Source of the DNA: Syntrophobotulus glycolicus DSM 8271
GTDB lineage: Bacteria; Bacillota; Desulfitobacteriia; Desulfitobacteriales; Syntrophobotulaceae
DNA: 64,000 nucleotides
Direction: 5' to 3'
Assembly (NCBI RefSeq): GCF_000190635.1
Contig: NC_015172.1
Span: forward strand, 930,001-994,000
Shown piece after piece: positions 34,627 through 44,245 of this stretch. The notes beneath the pieces are model-generated. The model saw only the letters and a program-made list of their open reading frames with translations, did no database searches and was not told the DNA's origin. Position numbers and translations under genes: made by a program. How positions within the stretch are numbered: the stretch's first letter is position 1; each line of letters begins with the position of its first letter.

Positions 34627-35235
34627 ATGTCTTATGTGAAAATCGGGGTCGGCGGCCCGGTCGGTTCGGGAAAGACCTCTTTGATCGAAAAATTGACGCG
34701 GAAATTGGCTGGGGAGTACAGCATTGCCGTGATCACCAACGATATCTACACCAAGGAGGACGCCGAGTTTTTAATCAAAAACAGTGTTTTGCCGCCGGAG
34801 CGCATCATAGGGGTGGAAACGGGCGGCTGTCCGCATACCGCCATCAGAGAGGACGCCTCGATGAATCTGATGGCCGTGGAAGAAATGGCGGAGAAATTCC
34901 CCGGAGTGCAAATGATCTTTGTGGAAAGCGGCGGGGACAACCTGTCGGCCACCTTCAGCCCCGAGCTGGCCGACGCCGCGATTTATGTGATTGATGTTTC
35001 CGGCGGAGATAAAATACCGAGAAAAGGCGGACCGGGCGTTACCCGCTCCGACCTGCTGGTGATCAACAAGGCTGATCTGGCGCCCCATGTGGGGGCCAGC
35101 CTGGAGGTAATGAAACGGGACTCCCTGAACATGCGCGGGGGCAGGCCGTTTGTTTTTACTTCCCTGAGAGAGGACGAGGGGCTGGAACAGGTGATTGAAT
35201 GGATCAAAAAAGATGTCCTGCTGGAAGAGCTGTAA
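34627..35235 (+). CDS. ureG: Urease accessory protein UreG (GTPase)
   Basis: 202 residues from ATG 34627 (CGAGGAGGGC upstream). The P-loop [10 protein letters not shown] lies at residues 9-18, the CPH nickel motif is in [24 protein letters not shown] is the switch region and the guanine-specificity motif is NKADL. UreG is the SIMIBI-class GTPase that drives nickel transfer into urease. It lies 60 bases after ureF and 12 bases before ureD. Confidence 0.97.
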   Translation: MSYVKIGVGGPVGSGKTSLIEKLTRKLAGEYSIAVITNDIYTKEDAEFLIKNSVLPPERIIGVETGGCPHTAIREDASMNLMAVEEMAEKFPGVQMIFVESGGDNLSATFSPELADAAIYVIDVSGGDKIPRKGGPGVTRSDLLVINKADLAPHVGASLEVMKRDSLNMRGGRPFVFTSLREDEGLEQVIEWIKKDVLLEEL

Positions 35236-35247
35236 GCGGGAGGGCGT

Positions 35248-36015
35248 ATGATCAACCGCTTTGGCCAGGAAAGTAAATTAATCATCGGCACAGGGTGCAG
35301 GGAAGGGAGGACCGTTCTGGAGGAGGTCAGCTTCACCGCGCCCTATAAAATCGCCAAGCCCTTTTATGGAGCGGACGGGACGATGAGGCTGACGGTCATG
35401 ACGGCCTCCGCGGGCCTGATGAGCGGGGACCGCTGCCACATCCAGGCGGAGATCGGCGCGGGCTCCAAGGTGGAGATCGGCACACAGGCCTTTGCCAAGA
35501 TCCATAAAATGAACGACGGCTTTGCCAGGCAGCAGACAGAGATCCGGGTGGCAGCCGGCGCAAGCCTGAGGTTTTTGCCGCTGCCGGTGCTCCCCTTCGC
35601 GGGCTCCGCCATGCAAAACGACACCCGGATCACCCTGGAAAAAGGCGCGGCCCTGCAATATGCCGAGGTGTTATCCTGCGGCAGGTATACAAGAGGGGAA
35701 AAATTTCAGTATGCCGCTTACCAGGCGCTGACAGAGCTCCGGTATGACGGCAAGCTGGTCTTCCGGGACAACACCAGGCTGGTCCCCGGAGAACAGGACC
35801 TTTCCGGCATCGGCTTTTATGAAGGCTTCCTGCATCAGGCCACCGGAATTTTGTTCAATTCCGGCCGGCTGCCGGAAGCCCTGCGGGACAGGCTGGCGCA
35901 AGATCAAGAGATAGAGTACGGACTGACCGAAATCGGCGGCGGAGGTCTTGTGATCAGAATCCTCGGCCGGAGTGCGCAAAGCCTCTATGACATCCTGAAC
36001 AATCCGGTCGGGTAA
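35248..36015 (+). CDS. ureD: Urease accessory protein UreD (UreH)
   Basis: 255 residues from ATG 35248 (GGGAGGGCG upstream). The beta-rich scaffold is recognisable from MRLTVMTASAGLMSGDRCHI, QAFAKIHKM, and LPLPVLPFAGSAM, followed by the conserved GRYTRGEKF and LTEIGGGGLVIR. UreD binds apo-urease directly and is the platform for UreF and UreG. It is the last urease gene and is followed by a GC-rich hairpin. No nickel importer gene is present in the operon. Confidence 0.93.
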   Translation: MINRFGQESKLIIGTGCREGRTVLEEVSFTAPYKIAKPFYGADGTMRLTVMTASAGLMSGDRCHIQAEIGAGSKVEIGTQAFAKIHKMNDGFARQQTEIRVAAGASLRFLPLPVLPFAGSAMQNDTRITLEKGAALQYAEVLSCGRYTRGEKFQYAAYQALTELRYDGKLVFRDNTRLVPGEQDLSGIGFYEGFLHQATGILFNSGRLPEALRDRLAQDQEIEYGLTEIGGGGLVIRILGRSAQSLYDILNNPVG

Positions 36016-36016
36016 A

Positions 36017-36037
36017 CCGGGCCTTTGTCCGGCCCGG
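36017..36037 (+). terminator. GC-rich hairpin after ureD
   Basis: CCGGGCC at 36017-36023 and GGCCCGG at 36031-36037 form a stable stem two bases after the ureD stop. There is no T-tract, so termination may be partial. Confidence 0.45.
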
Positions 36038-36098
36038 GCCGGCGGAGCCGAGCTTTCGAATACGGCGGCAGGAGCGCTGAAGAAATTGCGGAAAATCC

Positions 36099-36127
36099 TT
36101 GAAGAAACTTCGCTCAGAATCTATACT
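36099..36127 (+). promoter_or_regulatory. Promoter for the CZB chemoreceptor
   Basis: TTGAAG at 36099-36104 and TATACT at 36122-36127, spacing 17. Predicted start near 36134, about 65 bases before the coding start at 36198, so the receptor has its own promoter separate from the urease operon. Confidence 0.55.
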
Positions 36128-36197
36128 GACGGTATAGGGTGCGGATCTGGTGAAGAATAAAAAAATATCTAGTCTGATTCGAAGGAGAGAAAGCGCA

Positions 36198-37676
36198 ATG
36201 AATTTTCTGAAAAACGCGCCGTGTGAAGAAGCTCTGAGTGTGATGAAGAGCGTAGAGGACAGATTGAACGGGAAAAATGTCGACCTGCCGGATGTGAAAT
36301 ACCCCATCCACCAAAAGCTTGTGAACATCTTCAATAAGCTGTTGTCCAGTGAAGAAAAGATGTCCGCGAGTTCCAAAAAAATGATCGGACTGACGTCGGC
36401 CTTAAGTAATTTTGATGTTGAAATGGCTCATTCTTCCAACGAATTGATCGAATTCGCCAAAGAAATGTCCAACATCAGCGAATCGAATCTGGCGATCGTG
36501 GAAGAGATCAGCGCCAGCATGAGCGAAGTGAACGACACCGTCAGCAATACCTCCGGGATTATGAACAGCCTGCGGGAGTATTCCCGGGAGCTTGTCCAGA
36601 AAAATGACGAAAGCATCAGCAGGATTAATGAAATCAACGGGCTGAAAAACGATGTTTCCAAAGACGCTGCCTTGATGAGCGAGCAGATCAGGACCCTGGT
36701 GGAGATGGCCGTGAAGGTGAATGAGATTGTGGACGGGGTGGAAAACATCGCCAACCAGACCAACCTGCTGGCCTTGAACGCCGCGATCGAGGCGGCGCGG
36801 GCGGGGGAAGCGGGAAAGGGCTTTGCCGTTGTGGCGGACGAGGTCAGAAAGCTGGCCGACAACACCAAAACCAGCCTGGGCGATATGCGCTCCTTTGTCA
36901 ATAACATTCAGGAGGCGGCGGTAAGCGGGCGGACGAGCATGGAAAATACCATGGATTCCACAGCCAGGATGCATTCCATGCTGGACCTGATCTCGGAAAC
37001 CATTGTAGAAAATGTCGCGATGCTCAAGCACACCATTGGGGATGTGGAACAAATGACAGAATCACTGGACCATATCAAAGAATCGACCAATCAGATTAAC
37101 CAGGCCATGGAAGCGTCCACCAAGGACGCCGAGAAGATTAATCAGATGACCGGGACGATTCAGGAGCAAGCGGGCCAAAGCACAAAGAACGCCGAAGACA
37201 TTTCCAGGATTGACGACGAGCTGAGCGGAATCATAAGGGAGATGGTCACTTCCCTAAACGGCGGCAAAAATGCCATTTCCAACGGGGAATTGCTGGAAAA
37301 TATCTCAAAAGCCAAAGAGGCCCATTTCAACTGGATCAAAAACCTGAACAGGATCGTAGAGGAAATGACGGTCTACCCGCTCCAGACCAATGCCAAAAAA
37401 TGCGCTTTCGGCCATTTTTACCACTCGATCGATGCTTCCGGCACGGTGTTGCAGGAAGCGTGGGAAGCGATCGATCAGGTGCACGACCGGCTGCATACAA
37501 ACGGCAGCAGGGTCATCGAGGCGGTCAGGGAGAATAAGCCGGAATCGGCAAAGAGCCTGTTTATTCAAACGGAAGCGCTCTCCAAAGAGATTTTTGCCAA
37601 GTTGAATCAAGTGATGTCCATTATCGAAAACAGTGAGGCAAACGGGGTGCAAATTTTGCAGACGGCCTCCCGTTAG
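36198..37676 (+). CDS. Soluble methyl-accepting chemotaxis protein with C-terminal CZB (zinc-binding) domain
   Basis: 492 residues from ATG 36198 (CGAAGGAGAG upstream); the frame from 36150 has no ribosome binding site. No membrane helix is present. Residues about 60-360 are coiled coil with the signalling tip [20 protein letters not shown] beginning at about 186. The C-terminal 130 residues form a chemoreceptor zinc-binding domain with the 3His-1Cys pattern: His376 in HFNW, Cys402 and His406 in CAFGHFYH, His429 in VHDRLH. CZB receptors sense zinc or zinc-linked oxidants in the cytoplasm and signal to CheA. Confidence 0.9.
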   Translation: MNFLKNAPCEEALSVMKSVEDRLNGKNVDLPDVKYPIHQKLVNIFNKLLSSEEKMSASSKKMIGLTSALSNFDVEMAHSSNELIEFAKEMSNISESNLAIVEEISASMSEVNDTVSNTSGIMNSLREYSRELVQKNDESISRINEINGLKNDVSKDAALMSEQIRTLVEMAVKVNEIVDGVENIANQTNLLALNAAIEAARAGEAGKGFAVVADEVRKLADNTKTSLGDMRSFVNNIQEAAVSGRTSMENTMDSTARMHSMLDLISETIVENVAMLKHTIGDVEQMTESLDHIKESTNQINQAMEASTKDAEKINQMTGTIQEQAGQSTKNAEDISRIDDELSGIIREMVTSLNGGKNAISNGELLENISKAKEAHFNWIKNLNRIVEEMTVYPLQTNAKKCAFGHFYHSIDASGTVLQEAWEAIDQVHDRLHTNGSRVIEAVRENKPESAKSLFIQTEALSKEIFAKLNQVMSIIENSEANGVQILQTASR

Positions 37677-37728
37677 GGCCGGCGGCGATTTCCCGGCAAG
37701 AAAGCCGGCTGACGGAAAGATGAAACGG

Positions 37729-37777
37729 AAAAGGGGGCTCGCGCTTTGCCTTGAGGCAAGGCCGCGAGCCCCCTTTT
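37729..37777. terminator. Strong bidirectional terminator between the chemoreceptor and htrA-like genes
   Basis: AAAAGGGGGCTCGCG at 37729-37743 pairs perfectly with CGCGAGCCCCCTTTT at 37763-37777, and the enclosed bases contain a further stem (TTGCC/GGCAA). A runs on one side and T runs on the other serve both converging genes. Confidence 0.9.
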
Positions 37778-37801
37778 CGTGTCGGCGCTGATCCGGGCCG
37801 G

Positions 37802-38956
37802 TCAGGAGGGCCTGGCTTCTTCCAGGACCAGCTTGAGGGTGATGGTCTGATTATTGCGCTTGACGGCAAAGCTCAGCTCATCGCCGACCTGGTGCCCTCC
37901 GAGCACCTTATTGAGGTCCGCGGAGCTTGTAATTTGAGCGCCGTCAGCGGAAACGAGACAGTCCCCGGCTTGGAAGCCGGCCGTTTGGGCATGAGAGCCG
38001 GCAGTGACGCTTTGGACATAAACTCCGGACTGCTGCAGCCTGTAGGCCATCGCCGTCTGGGCGTCCGCGACGTCCACCAGGGTCATCCCCAGTGTGACCC
38101 GGCCTTTGACATAGCCGTTGCTCATCAGCTGCTCAATCACGGTCTTGGCGTCATTGACCGGGATGGCAAACCCCAGGCCTTCCACACCCGACCCGGAGGA
38201 TTTGGCCACCACGATGCCGATCAGCTCGCCGCTGCCGTTAAAAAGCCCGCCGCCGGAGTTGCCGGGATTGATGGCGGCGTTTGTTTGCAGGAGGTTCATG
38301 GTTTCGCCGTCCAGTTCGATTTCCCGGTCGAGCGCACTGATGATCCCGTCGGTGACTGTGCCGCCCAATTCCCCCAAGGGATTGCCGATTGCCACGGCTG
38401 TTTCGCCGACCAGGAGCTTGTCCGAATCCCCGAATACGGCGGGCTGCAGGCCGGAAGCGTCAATTTTGAGCAGGGCAAGGTCCGATTGGGAGTCGCTTCC
38501 GATCAAGGCGGCGGAGTAGGTTGTTTCATTTCTCAGGCGGACCGTGATTTTTTCCGCATTCTCAATCACATGATTGTTGGTGACAAGATAGCCGTCCTGG
38601 GTGATCACCACGCCGCTTCCGGCACCCTCAGAGACATATTGTCCCCGTCTGGCGTTGTTTTGCACGGTTTCCGTGGCAATCTCCACCACGGAGTCGGCGG
38701 CAAGACCGGCAATATCGGCCACGGACAGGGAGCTGCCGCCGCTTGCCGCGGCGCCGGTTTCCGCCGACTGGTACATGACCGCCACACCGTGGCCGCTGCC
38801 CGAGGACTGAAAAGTATCGGCCAGCAGGCCGCCGGCGTAGCCCAGGACAGAGGAGGCCGCCAGGGCTGTCCCGAGGAGGATGGCCGCCGTCTTTTTCGTA
38901 AGAAAGCTTTTATCTTTTGCCGGGGCAGGATTAGGGTACTGTTCGTTGTTTTCCAC
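37802..38956 (-). CDS. HtrA/DegP-like serine protease with PDZ domain (S1C)
   Basis: 384 residues from GTG at 38956 on the minus strand, with AAAGGAGG upstream; the longer frame to 39217 is antisense of the permease end. A single N-terminal membrane anchor (TAAILLGTALAASSVLGYAG) is followed by the trypsin-like domain with the catalytic His in TNNHVIE, Asp in SQSDLALL and Ser in NPGNSGGGL, then one PDZ domain. It degrades or refolds damaged proteins at the outer face of the membrane. It ends the operon of a two-component system and MacAB-like exporter, so it probably belongs to the same envelope stress response. Confidence 0.92.
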   Translation of the reverse strand: MENNEQYPNPAPAKDKSFLTKKTAAILLGTALAASSVLGYAGGLLADTFQSSGSGHGVAVMYQSAETGAAASGGSSLSVADIAGLAADSVVEIATETVQNNARRGQYVSEGAGSGVVITQDGYLVTNNHVIENAEKITVRLRNETTYSAALIGSDSQSDLALLKIDASGLQPAVFGDSDKLLVGETAVAIGNPLGELGGTVTDGIISALDREIELDGETMNLLQTNAAINPGNSGGGLFNGSGELIGIVVAKSSGSGVEGLGFAIPVNDAKTVIEQLMSNGYVKGRVTLGMTLVDVADAQTAMAYRLQQSGVYVQSVTAGSHAQTAGFQAGDCLVSADGAQITSSADLNKVLGGHQVGDELSFAVKRNNQTITLKLVLEEARPS

Positions 38957-39012
38957 GAGAGGAAACCTCCTTTCATTGACTGGATATCCGATCAATTGTG
39001 CGGAAAAATGGG

Positions 39013-40167
39013 TTAGTCCATCCGCAGGGCGTCGATGGGATTGAGGCGGGAAGCCCTGTAAGCCGGGAATATTCCAAAGACCAGACCGATTGCCGCGGCG
39101 AAGCCGAAGGCCAAGGCCGCCACTTTGGCCGAATAAGCGAAGGTATAGCCCAGCAGCTCGGCGGCGCTCCCGATGCCCAGGCCGGCGATGATCCCGGCGA
39201 TACCGCCTAACAGACACAGGACCAGCGCTTCAGTCAGAAACTGGGTTAAGATATTGCTCCGGCGGGCGCCCAGGGATTTGCGGATTCCGATTTCTCTGGT
39301 GCGCTCCGTAACGGAGACCAGCATGACATTCATGACGCCGATACCGCCGACAAGCAGGGATATGCCGGCAATTCCCGCCAGGAGCAGGACGAGGGTATCC
39401 TGGATGGTGCTCATGGTTTCCAGCATGGATTGCTGGGTGGTTACACTGATTTCATCACCGGAAACATTCAGTGCCGATCTTAAGAAATTCTCCGCGGTGA
39501 TCTGGACGGCATTGACCGAATCTTCGTTTTCCGCCCGGAGATAAAGGGATTTGATGTCGGAGCCGCCCGCGGCGGCAGTAAGGGGGATCAGGACCGTGCT
39601 GTCGGCGTCGGTTCCCATGGAGGAGCCCTGTTCGGCCAGTGTTCCCACTACCGTATAATTATCCCCGGCGATTTTGACGGTTTCTCCCACGGGGTCCTTC
39701 CCGGCAAATAAGTCCGCGCTGACATCGGAGCCGATAAGGCAAACCTTGCTTTTCTGATTGAGGTCGATAAAGGAAAGCTCCCGGCCCGCGGAGAGGTCAT
39801 AATTGCGGATGGACAGGTAATGTTCATCCACTCCCAGCACAGAGGTCATGCCGGCGGTGGAGCTTCCCTGGGAAACGGTTGCGCTGACACTGGTATAGGG
39901 AGCGGTCTCCGCCACTCCGTCCAGCTTGGATAAATTCTCCGCGTCCTCCGGTTTTAAGCCGTTGTCGGCCTCGATGGATACGGTCAGGGTATCTGTGCCG
40001 AGGGAGGAAACCTGGTCGGTGATACTCTGGGAGCTGCCTGTTCCGATGCCGACCAGGACAATAACGGAGGAAATCCCGATGATTAACCCCAGCATGGTCA
40101 GGGAAGAGCGCAGGGTATTGCTGAGAATATTTTTTAAGGCCAGTTTGACGGTTTGCATCAATTTCAT
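39013..40167 (-). CDS. MacB-like ABC transporter permease (FtsX family)
   Basis: 384 residues on the minus strand. The layout is MacB_PCD plus FtsX: one N-terminal membrane helix (TMLGLIIGISSVIVLVGIGT), a large external domain of about 200 residues, and three C-terminal helices around GISLLVGGIGVMNVMLVSVT, with TREIGIRKSLGA as the family mark. It transmits force from the ATPase to the outside to export peptides or antibiotics, without forming a substrate channel. It lies 7 bases after the ATPase gene in the same operon. Confidence 0.92.
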   Translation of the reverse strand: MKLMQTVKLALKNILSNTLRSSLTMLGLIIGISSVIVLVGIGTGSSQSITDQVSSLGTDTLTVSIEADNGLKPEDAENLSKLDGVAETAPYTSVSATVSQGSSTAGMTSVLGVDEHYLSIRNYDLSAGRELSFIDLNQKSKVCLIGSDVSADLFAGKDPVGETVKIAGDNYTVVGTLAEQGSSMGTDADSTVLIPLTAAAGGSDIKSLYLRAENEDSVNAVQITAENFLRSALNVSGDEISVTTQQSMLETMSTIQDTLVLLLAGIAGISLLVGGIGVMNVMLVSVTERTREIGIRKSLGARRSNILTQFLTEALVLCLLGGIAGIIAGLGIGSAAELLGYTFAYSAKVAALAFGFAAAIGLVFGIFPAYRASRLNPIDALRMD

Positions 40168-40174
40168 GCCGTAC

Positions 40175-40846
40175 TCACCTCAGTTCCGGAAAAATCCGCC
40201 CGTCAACGATATTGACCGCACGGTCGGCCTGGCGGGAGATCTGTGTGTCGTGTGTAATCAGGATGATGGTCTGGCCGAGATCGTTGAGCTCCCGCAGGAT
40301 CTCCATGATTTCCCGGCCTGTTTTCTGATCGAGAGCCCCGGTGGGCTCGTCGGCGAGGATGATCTGGGGCCGGCAGGCCAGAGCGCGGGCAATGGCGATC
40401 CGCTGCTGCTGTCCCCCGGAAAGCTCCTTGGGTGTGTGCTTTTCTCTGTCCTTTAAACCAACCCTCTCCAGATAGTAAGAGGCCAGCTCTTTGGATTCCC
40501 TGGCCGAAGCCCCTTTGTACATCAGGGGGACTTCGACATTTTCCAAAGCGTTGAGCTTGGACAGGAGATTAAAATTCTGAAAAATAAAACCGATCTTGTG
40601 GTTTCTGATTTGGGCCAGTTCGTTGTCGGTGGAATGGTTGATATCGATACCGTCGAGAAAATACTGGCCGCTGTCCGGCATGTCCAGGCAGCCGAGGATA
40701 TTCATGAGGGTAGACTTTCCCGAGCCGGAGGGGCCCAGGATGGCCACGAATTCACCGGCGGCGGCCTGGAAGCTGATATCGTCCAAAGCCTTCACTTCGC
40801 TGTCGCCCATGAGATAGGATTTTGATAAATGTGTGAGATCAATCAT
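40175..40846 (-). CDS. MacB-like ABC transporter ATP-binding protein (LolD family)
   Basis: 223 residues on the minus strand. Walker [10 protein letters not shown], signature [15 protein letters not shown], Walker [13 protein letters not shown] and the switch histidine in ITHDTQI are all present, and the length is typical of the LolD/MacB ATPase group. It pairs with the FtsX-type permease downstream and the membrane fusion protein upstream to form a tripartite-like Gram-positive exporter. Confidence 0.93.
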   Translation of the reverse strand: MIDLTHLSKSYLMGDSEVKALDDISFQAAAGEFVAILGPSGSGKSTLMNILGCLDMPDSGQYFLDGIDINHSTDNELAQIRNHKIGFIFQNFNLLSKLNALENVEVPLMYKGASARESKELASYYLERVGLKDREKHTPKELSGGQQQRIAIARALACRPQIILADEPTGALDQKTGREIMEILRELNDLGQTIILITHDTQISRQADRAVNIVDGRIFPELR

Positions 40847-40859
40847 GATTTACGCTCCT

Positions 40860-41861
40860 TTAGTCAGCGTTTTGCCGGCTGCTGCCATTCGGGCTCTGGT
40901 CCGGCATATTGCCGCCCGGTCCTTGCATGGCCCCGCCCTGCATGCCGCCCATACCGCCGCCGAAGCCGCCCGACCGGCCGGAATTTTCCGCAGAGCCGGT
41001 TTGAACGGTGTACTGGATGATGTCACCGGCGGAAAGACCGCTTGTAATTTGCACATAGGCATCGTTAGCCAGGCCGAGCTCGACGGAAACAGGAGAGGCC
41101 GCACCGTCCTTAACGACCGTGACCACAGCATTGTCCCCGCTGCCGCTGACCGCTTCAATCGGAACCGCGACAGCGTCGCTGACACTGGCGACGACGATTT
41201 CCACATCGGCGGACATCCCGATCTTGATTTCGGCGGTTTCATCCAGAGTCAGGGTAACGGTAAAGGTTGAGCTTCCGTTGCTGTAGGTGCCGGTTTCGCT
41301 GATGGCCGACACTTTCCCGCTGTGCTTGGCGTCGGGCAGGGCATTGACGGTGATCTCCGCTTCCTGGCCGACGTTCAGATTCTGGAGGTCGCTTTCATCG
41401 ACAGAGAGCTGGGTGACAAGCTTTTCCGTACTCTGGACGGAGATGGTATTAGCGGCGGCACTATCCGCTGTTTTGGAGGCGCTGCCGCTGTCCGTAAGAT
41501 TCACGGTGCCGGCCACGCCTTTGCAGGGGGAAACCAGCTCCGTGCCGTCGGTGTAGGACAGCAGGGCCTGACCCTCTTCTACCGCTTGTCCTTCCGTGAC
41601 CAGGACCTCATCGACCGTTTTGTCTTGGTCCGCGGTCAGTGTTTCCTCGTCCCCGCTTAAGATCTGGCCGGAGCCGGAAACGACTTTGCGAATATCCTGG
41701 GTGCCTACCGTGGCGGTCCTGGTTTCACTTGCGGTCAGATTTTGCCCGTCCCTGTTCTGGGCCTTGACATAGTACGGAATGACAATCGCAAAGGCCAGAA
41801 CGGCTGCGGCAACACCTAAAGAAACCAACAGCTTAGTTTTCCTTTTCTTTTTTGGACTCAT
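40860..41861 (-). CDS. HlyD/MacA-like efflux periplasmic adaptor (membrane fusion protein)
   Basis: 333 residues from ATG at 41861 on the minus strand (AAAGGAGC upstream). One N-terminal membrane helix (LLVSLGVAAAVLAFAIVIPY), then a biotinyl-lipoyl-like half (VVSGSGQILSG and LLSYTDGTELVSPCKGV) and beta-barrel parts typical of RND/MacA adaptors. The C-terminus is rich in Gly and Met (GGFGGGMGGMQGGAMQ). It links to the MacB-like permease and ATPase. The Gly-Met tail is unusual and might contact metal or peptide, but that is speculation. Confidence 0.88.
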   Translation of the reverse strand: MSPKKKRKTKLLVSLGVAAAVLAFAIVIPYYVKAQNRDGQNLTASETRTATVGTQDIRKVVSGSGQILSGDEETLTADQDKTVDEVLVTEGQAVEEGQALLSYTDGTELVSPCKGVAGTVNLTDSGSASKTADSAAANTISVQSTEKLVTQLSVDESDLQNLNVGQEAEITVNALPDAKHSGKVSAISETGTYSNGSSTFTVTLTLDETAEIKIGMSADVEIVVASVSDAVAVPIEAVSGSGDNAVVTVVKDGAASPVSVELGLANDAYVQITSGLSAGDIIQYTVQTGSAENSGRSGGFGGGMGGMQGGAMQGPGGNMPDQSPNGSSRQNAD

Positions 41862-41991
41862 GAAAAAATTGCTCCTTTCATCCGCTGTTCGGCGGTATTG
41901 ACAGGAACAATGATAAGCAGTCAACCTTAAATTAGCTTAAAACCAACCTTAAAAAAACCATAAAAAAGCCCGGTATATTTTGGTATTGGGG

Positions 41992-43284
41992 TTATTTCGG
42001 CAATCTGACGACCACGGTTGTCCCCTTGGGCTTGTTCGGCTCAAGGCGAATGCTGCCGTGATGCGCTTCCACGATCCAGCGGGCAATGGACAGGCCCAGG
42101 CCTGTGCCGTTCCGGTTCTGCCTGCGGGCCCGGTCTTCCCGGTAAAAACGGTCAAAGACCTTTTCTCTGGCTTCATCGCTCATGCCGATTCCGGTGTCGG
42201 CCACCTTCAGATAAACTTTATTCTCGCTGAATTCTGTCCGCACCGTCACACGGTCCCGGGGGCCGGTGTATTTCAGGGCATTGTCGAAGAGGATGTGCAG
42301 CAATTGGTGGATTCTGCTTTTATCGGCGCAGAGATTTGCCGGGCAGTTCAGCTCGAGCTGAAACTGCTTTTCCTGGTTTGCCGCCAGCTCAAGATAGGGC
42401 TCGCTGACAGTTCTGACCAGCAGGTCAAGGGAAAAAAGCTCCTTGCTTAACTCCGTGATCGTACCGCCGGAGCGGGTGATGGTCAGCATATCGGCGACCA
42501 TCTTGGACAGCCGTCCGGTTTCATTCAGGACCAGGGCCAGGGTATCGGCATGCTGAATAATTTTGTGCTCAGGCGTGGTCAGCAACAATTCCACGGAGTT
42601 CTGGACAATGCTCAAAGGAGTCCGAAGCTCATGGGAGACGTTTTCCACGAATTCAACCTGCTTTTTCCAGGCCGTTTTCACCGGCAGCATGGTTTTTTGG
42701 GACAGGATATAGCTGGCTAAGATGGACAGGGCCGAGAACAGGAGAATCGAGAGAACAATGAGCAGAGACATCTGCTGCAGCAGAGCGGTTTCCCCGTCGG
42801 CATTGATCACGAGCTGCAGGTAGGTCTGCCCGCTGTCCGCTGCCGGCAGCGCAATCATCAGGCTGCGGAAAACATACTGGTCTTTGATTCTCACTGTTGT
42901 GATGCTGTTCAGGCTGTTCGGATCAAAAGGGAGGTACTGCAGGTATTGTTCGTAATAGGCGCTGTTGACACTGCCGAAATGGGTGATCGTCCCCGCAGCG
43001 TTTCTCATCAGGGGAATCACTCTCGGGTTTCTTAGATCGGCGAAACGGCTGGGCTCAAAACTGTCCCCGGCCTCCGGCTGCCGCTCGAAATCGCGGTCCC
43101 CGGCAGCCCAGCTTTCCATCAGCTTGCGGGAGACTGTCAGCTCACTGTCCAGCTTGGCATACAGAGTACTGCGGGCCTGATTGAAAACGATCAGGCCAAA
43201 GGCGGTAAAAATCAGGAGAAAGGCGATCAGATTGTAGCGCATATTGATCAGCTGCTGTCTGCGGATAATCCGGTCTTCATTCAT
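41992..43284 (-). CDS. Two-component sensor histidine kinase
   Basis: 430 residues from ATG at 43284 on the minus strand, overlapping the response regulator gene by 8 bases. Two membrane helices (NLIAFLLIFTAFGLIVFNQA and LIVLSILLFSALSILASYIL) frame an external sensor of about 150 residues. The phosphorylated histidine is in ENVSHELRTPLS, and the ATPase part has LLHILFDNALKYT (N box), VADTGIGMSD (G1) and NGTGLGLSIA (G2). It probably senses envelope damage or a toxic peptide and activates the exporter genes downstream. Confidence 0.93.
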   Translation of the reverse strand: MNEDRIIRRQQLINMRYNLIAFLLIFTAFGLIVFNQARSTLYAKLDSELTVSRKLMESWAAGDRDFERQPEAGDSFEPSRFADLRNPRVIPLMRNAAGTITHFGSVNSAYYEQYLQYLPFDPNSLNSITTVRIKDQYVFRSLMIALPAADSGQTYLQLVINADGETALLQQMSLLIVLSILLFSALSILASYILSQKTMLPVKTAWKKQVEFVENVSHELRTPLSIVQNSVELLLTTPEHKIIQHADTLALVLNETGRLSKMVADMLTITRSGGTITELSKELFSLDLLVRTVSEPYLELAANQEKQFQLELNCPANLCADKSRIHQLLHILFDNALKYTGPRDRVTVRTEFSENKVYLKVADTGIGMSDEAREKVFDRFYREDRARRQNRNGTGLGLSIARWIVEAHHGSIRLEPNKPKGTTVVVRLPK

Positions 43285-43963
43285 CGCCGCCACCATTGCC
43301 GGTTATCATGTAACCGACGCCCCGGACTGTTTTCAGATATTTGTCATAGCCTTTTTTCTGCAGCGCTTTCCGGATGTTGCTGGTATAGACATCGACAACG
43401 GTGATGGTGGTGTCGGAATCAAAACCCCAGATCCGGTCAAAGATTTGTTTCTTGGTCACGATGCTGTTGTGATTGCGGATCAGAAACTCCAGGATGTCAA
43501 ACTGCCGGCCGGCCAGGGTCAATTCCTCGTCACGGATTTTCACGGTCCGGTTGCTGAGGTTTAAGGTCAGGTCTCTGAAATTGAGGATATTTTCTTTTAA
43601 GGCTCCTCCCGAGCGCCGGATCAGGGATTCCAGGCGGGCCAGAAGCTCCTGGCGGTAGAAGGGCTTGACCAGATAATCATCCGCGCCGAGCTTGAAGCCT
43701 TTGACCTTATCATCAATATTGTCTTTGGCTGTAAGGAGGAGAACCGGGGTCGATACGCCCTTTTCCCTCAAGGCGGACAGCACCTGGTAGCCGTTCATTT
43801 TCGGCATCATGATATCCAGAACGATGACATCATAGATTTCCTGTTCCGCCAGATAGAGGCCTTCTTCCCCGTCAAAGGCCTGCTCGTAAACAAACAGGCC
43901 GCCCAGGCTCCGGCAAATGGTAGCGGACAGGACCGGATCATCTTCAATAACAAGTACACGCAT
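43277..43963 (-). CDS. OmpR-family response regulator
   Basis: 228 residues on the minus strand (GGAGAAGC upstream). The receiver domain has the acidic pocket VIEDDP, the phosphorylated Asp in VIVLDIMMPKMNG (about residue 51), and the lysine in LVKPF. The C-terminal winged helix is VVDVYTSNIRKALQKKG with TVRGVGYM. It is the first gene of the operon RR-HK-adaptor-ATPase-permease-HtrA and is likely its regulator. Confidence 0.94.
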   Translation of the reverse strand: MRVLVIEDDPVLSATICRSLGGLFVYEQAFDGEEGLYLAEQEIYDVIVLDIMMPKMNGYQVLSALREKGVSTPVLLLTAKDNIDDKVKGFKLGADDYLVKPFYRQELLARLESLIRRSGGALKENILNFRDLTLNLSNRTVKIRDEELTLAGRQFDILEFLIRNHNSIVTKKQIFDRIWGFDSDTTITVVDVYTSNIRKALQKKGYDKYLKTVRGVGYMITGNGGGDE

Positions 43964-44245
43964 CGCTTGCTTCTCCTCCGGCGGACATCAGAAAGGATTT
44001 GAAAAGATTGTTATAGTATAACGCGAAGATCAGGCATTTATTCCGGGCGGAGCGGGCGATTCCGGGAGAGGCGGCGGTCGGCCGCAGAACAGGAAACCGG
44101 GAAATGCTGAATCGTGATGGATAAAACAGTCTATTGCGCTATAATAGGACTAGGCAGGGGTGCCTGGGCAAAAGGAATAATCCCATGGACAAAGTCATCC
44201 CGCAGCCGGCGGATTGAAGAAATCAAAATAACGGAGGGTGGAAAA

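Noticed and set aside
37751-39016. 421-codon open frame on the plus strand opposite the HtrA-like gene
   Set aside because: Antisense shadow running through the terminator hairpin at 37729-37777; the minus-strand protease has all catalytic motifs.
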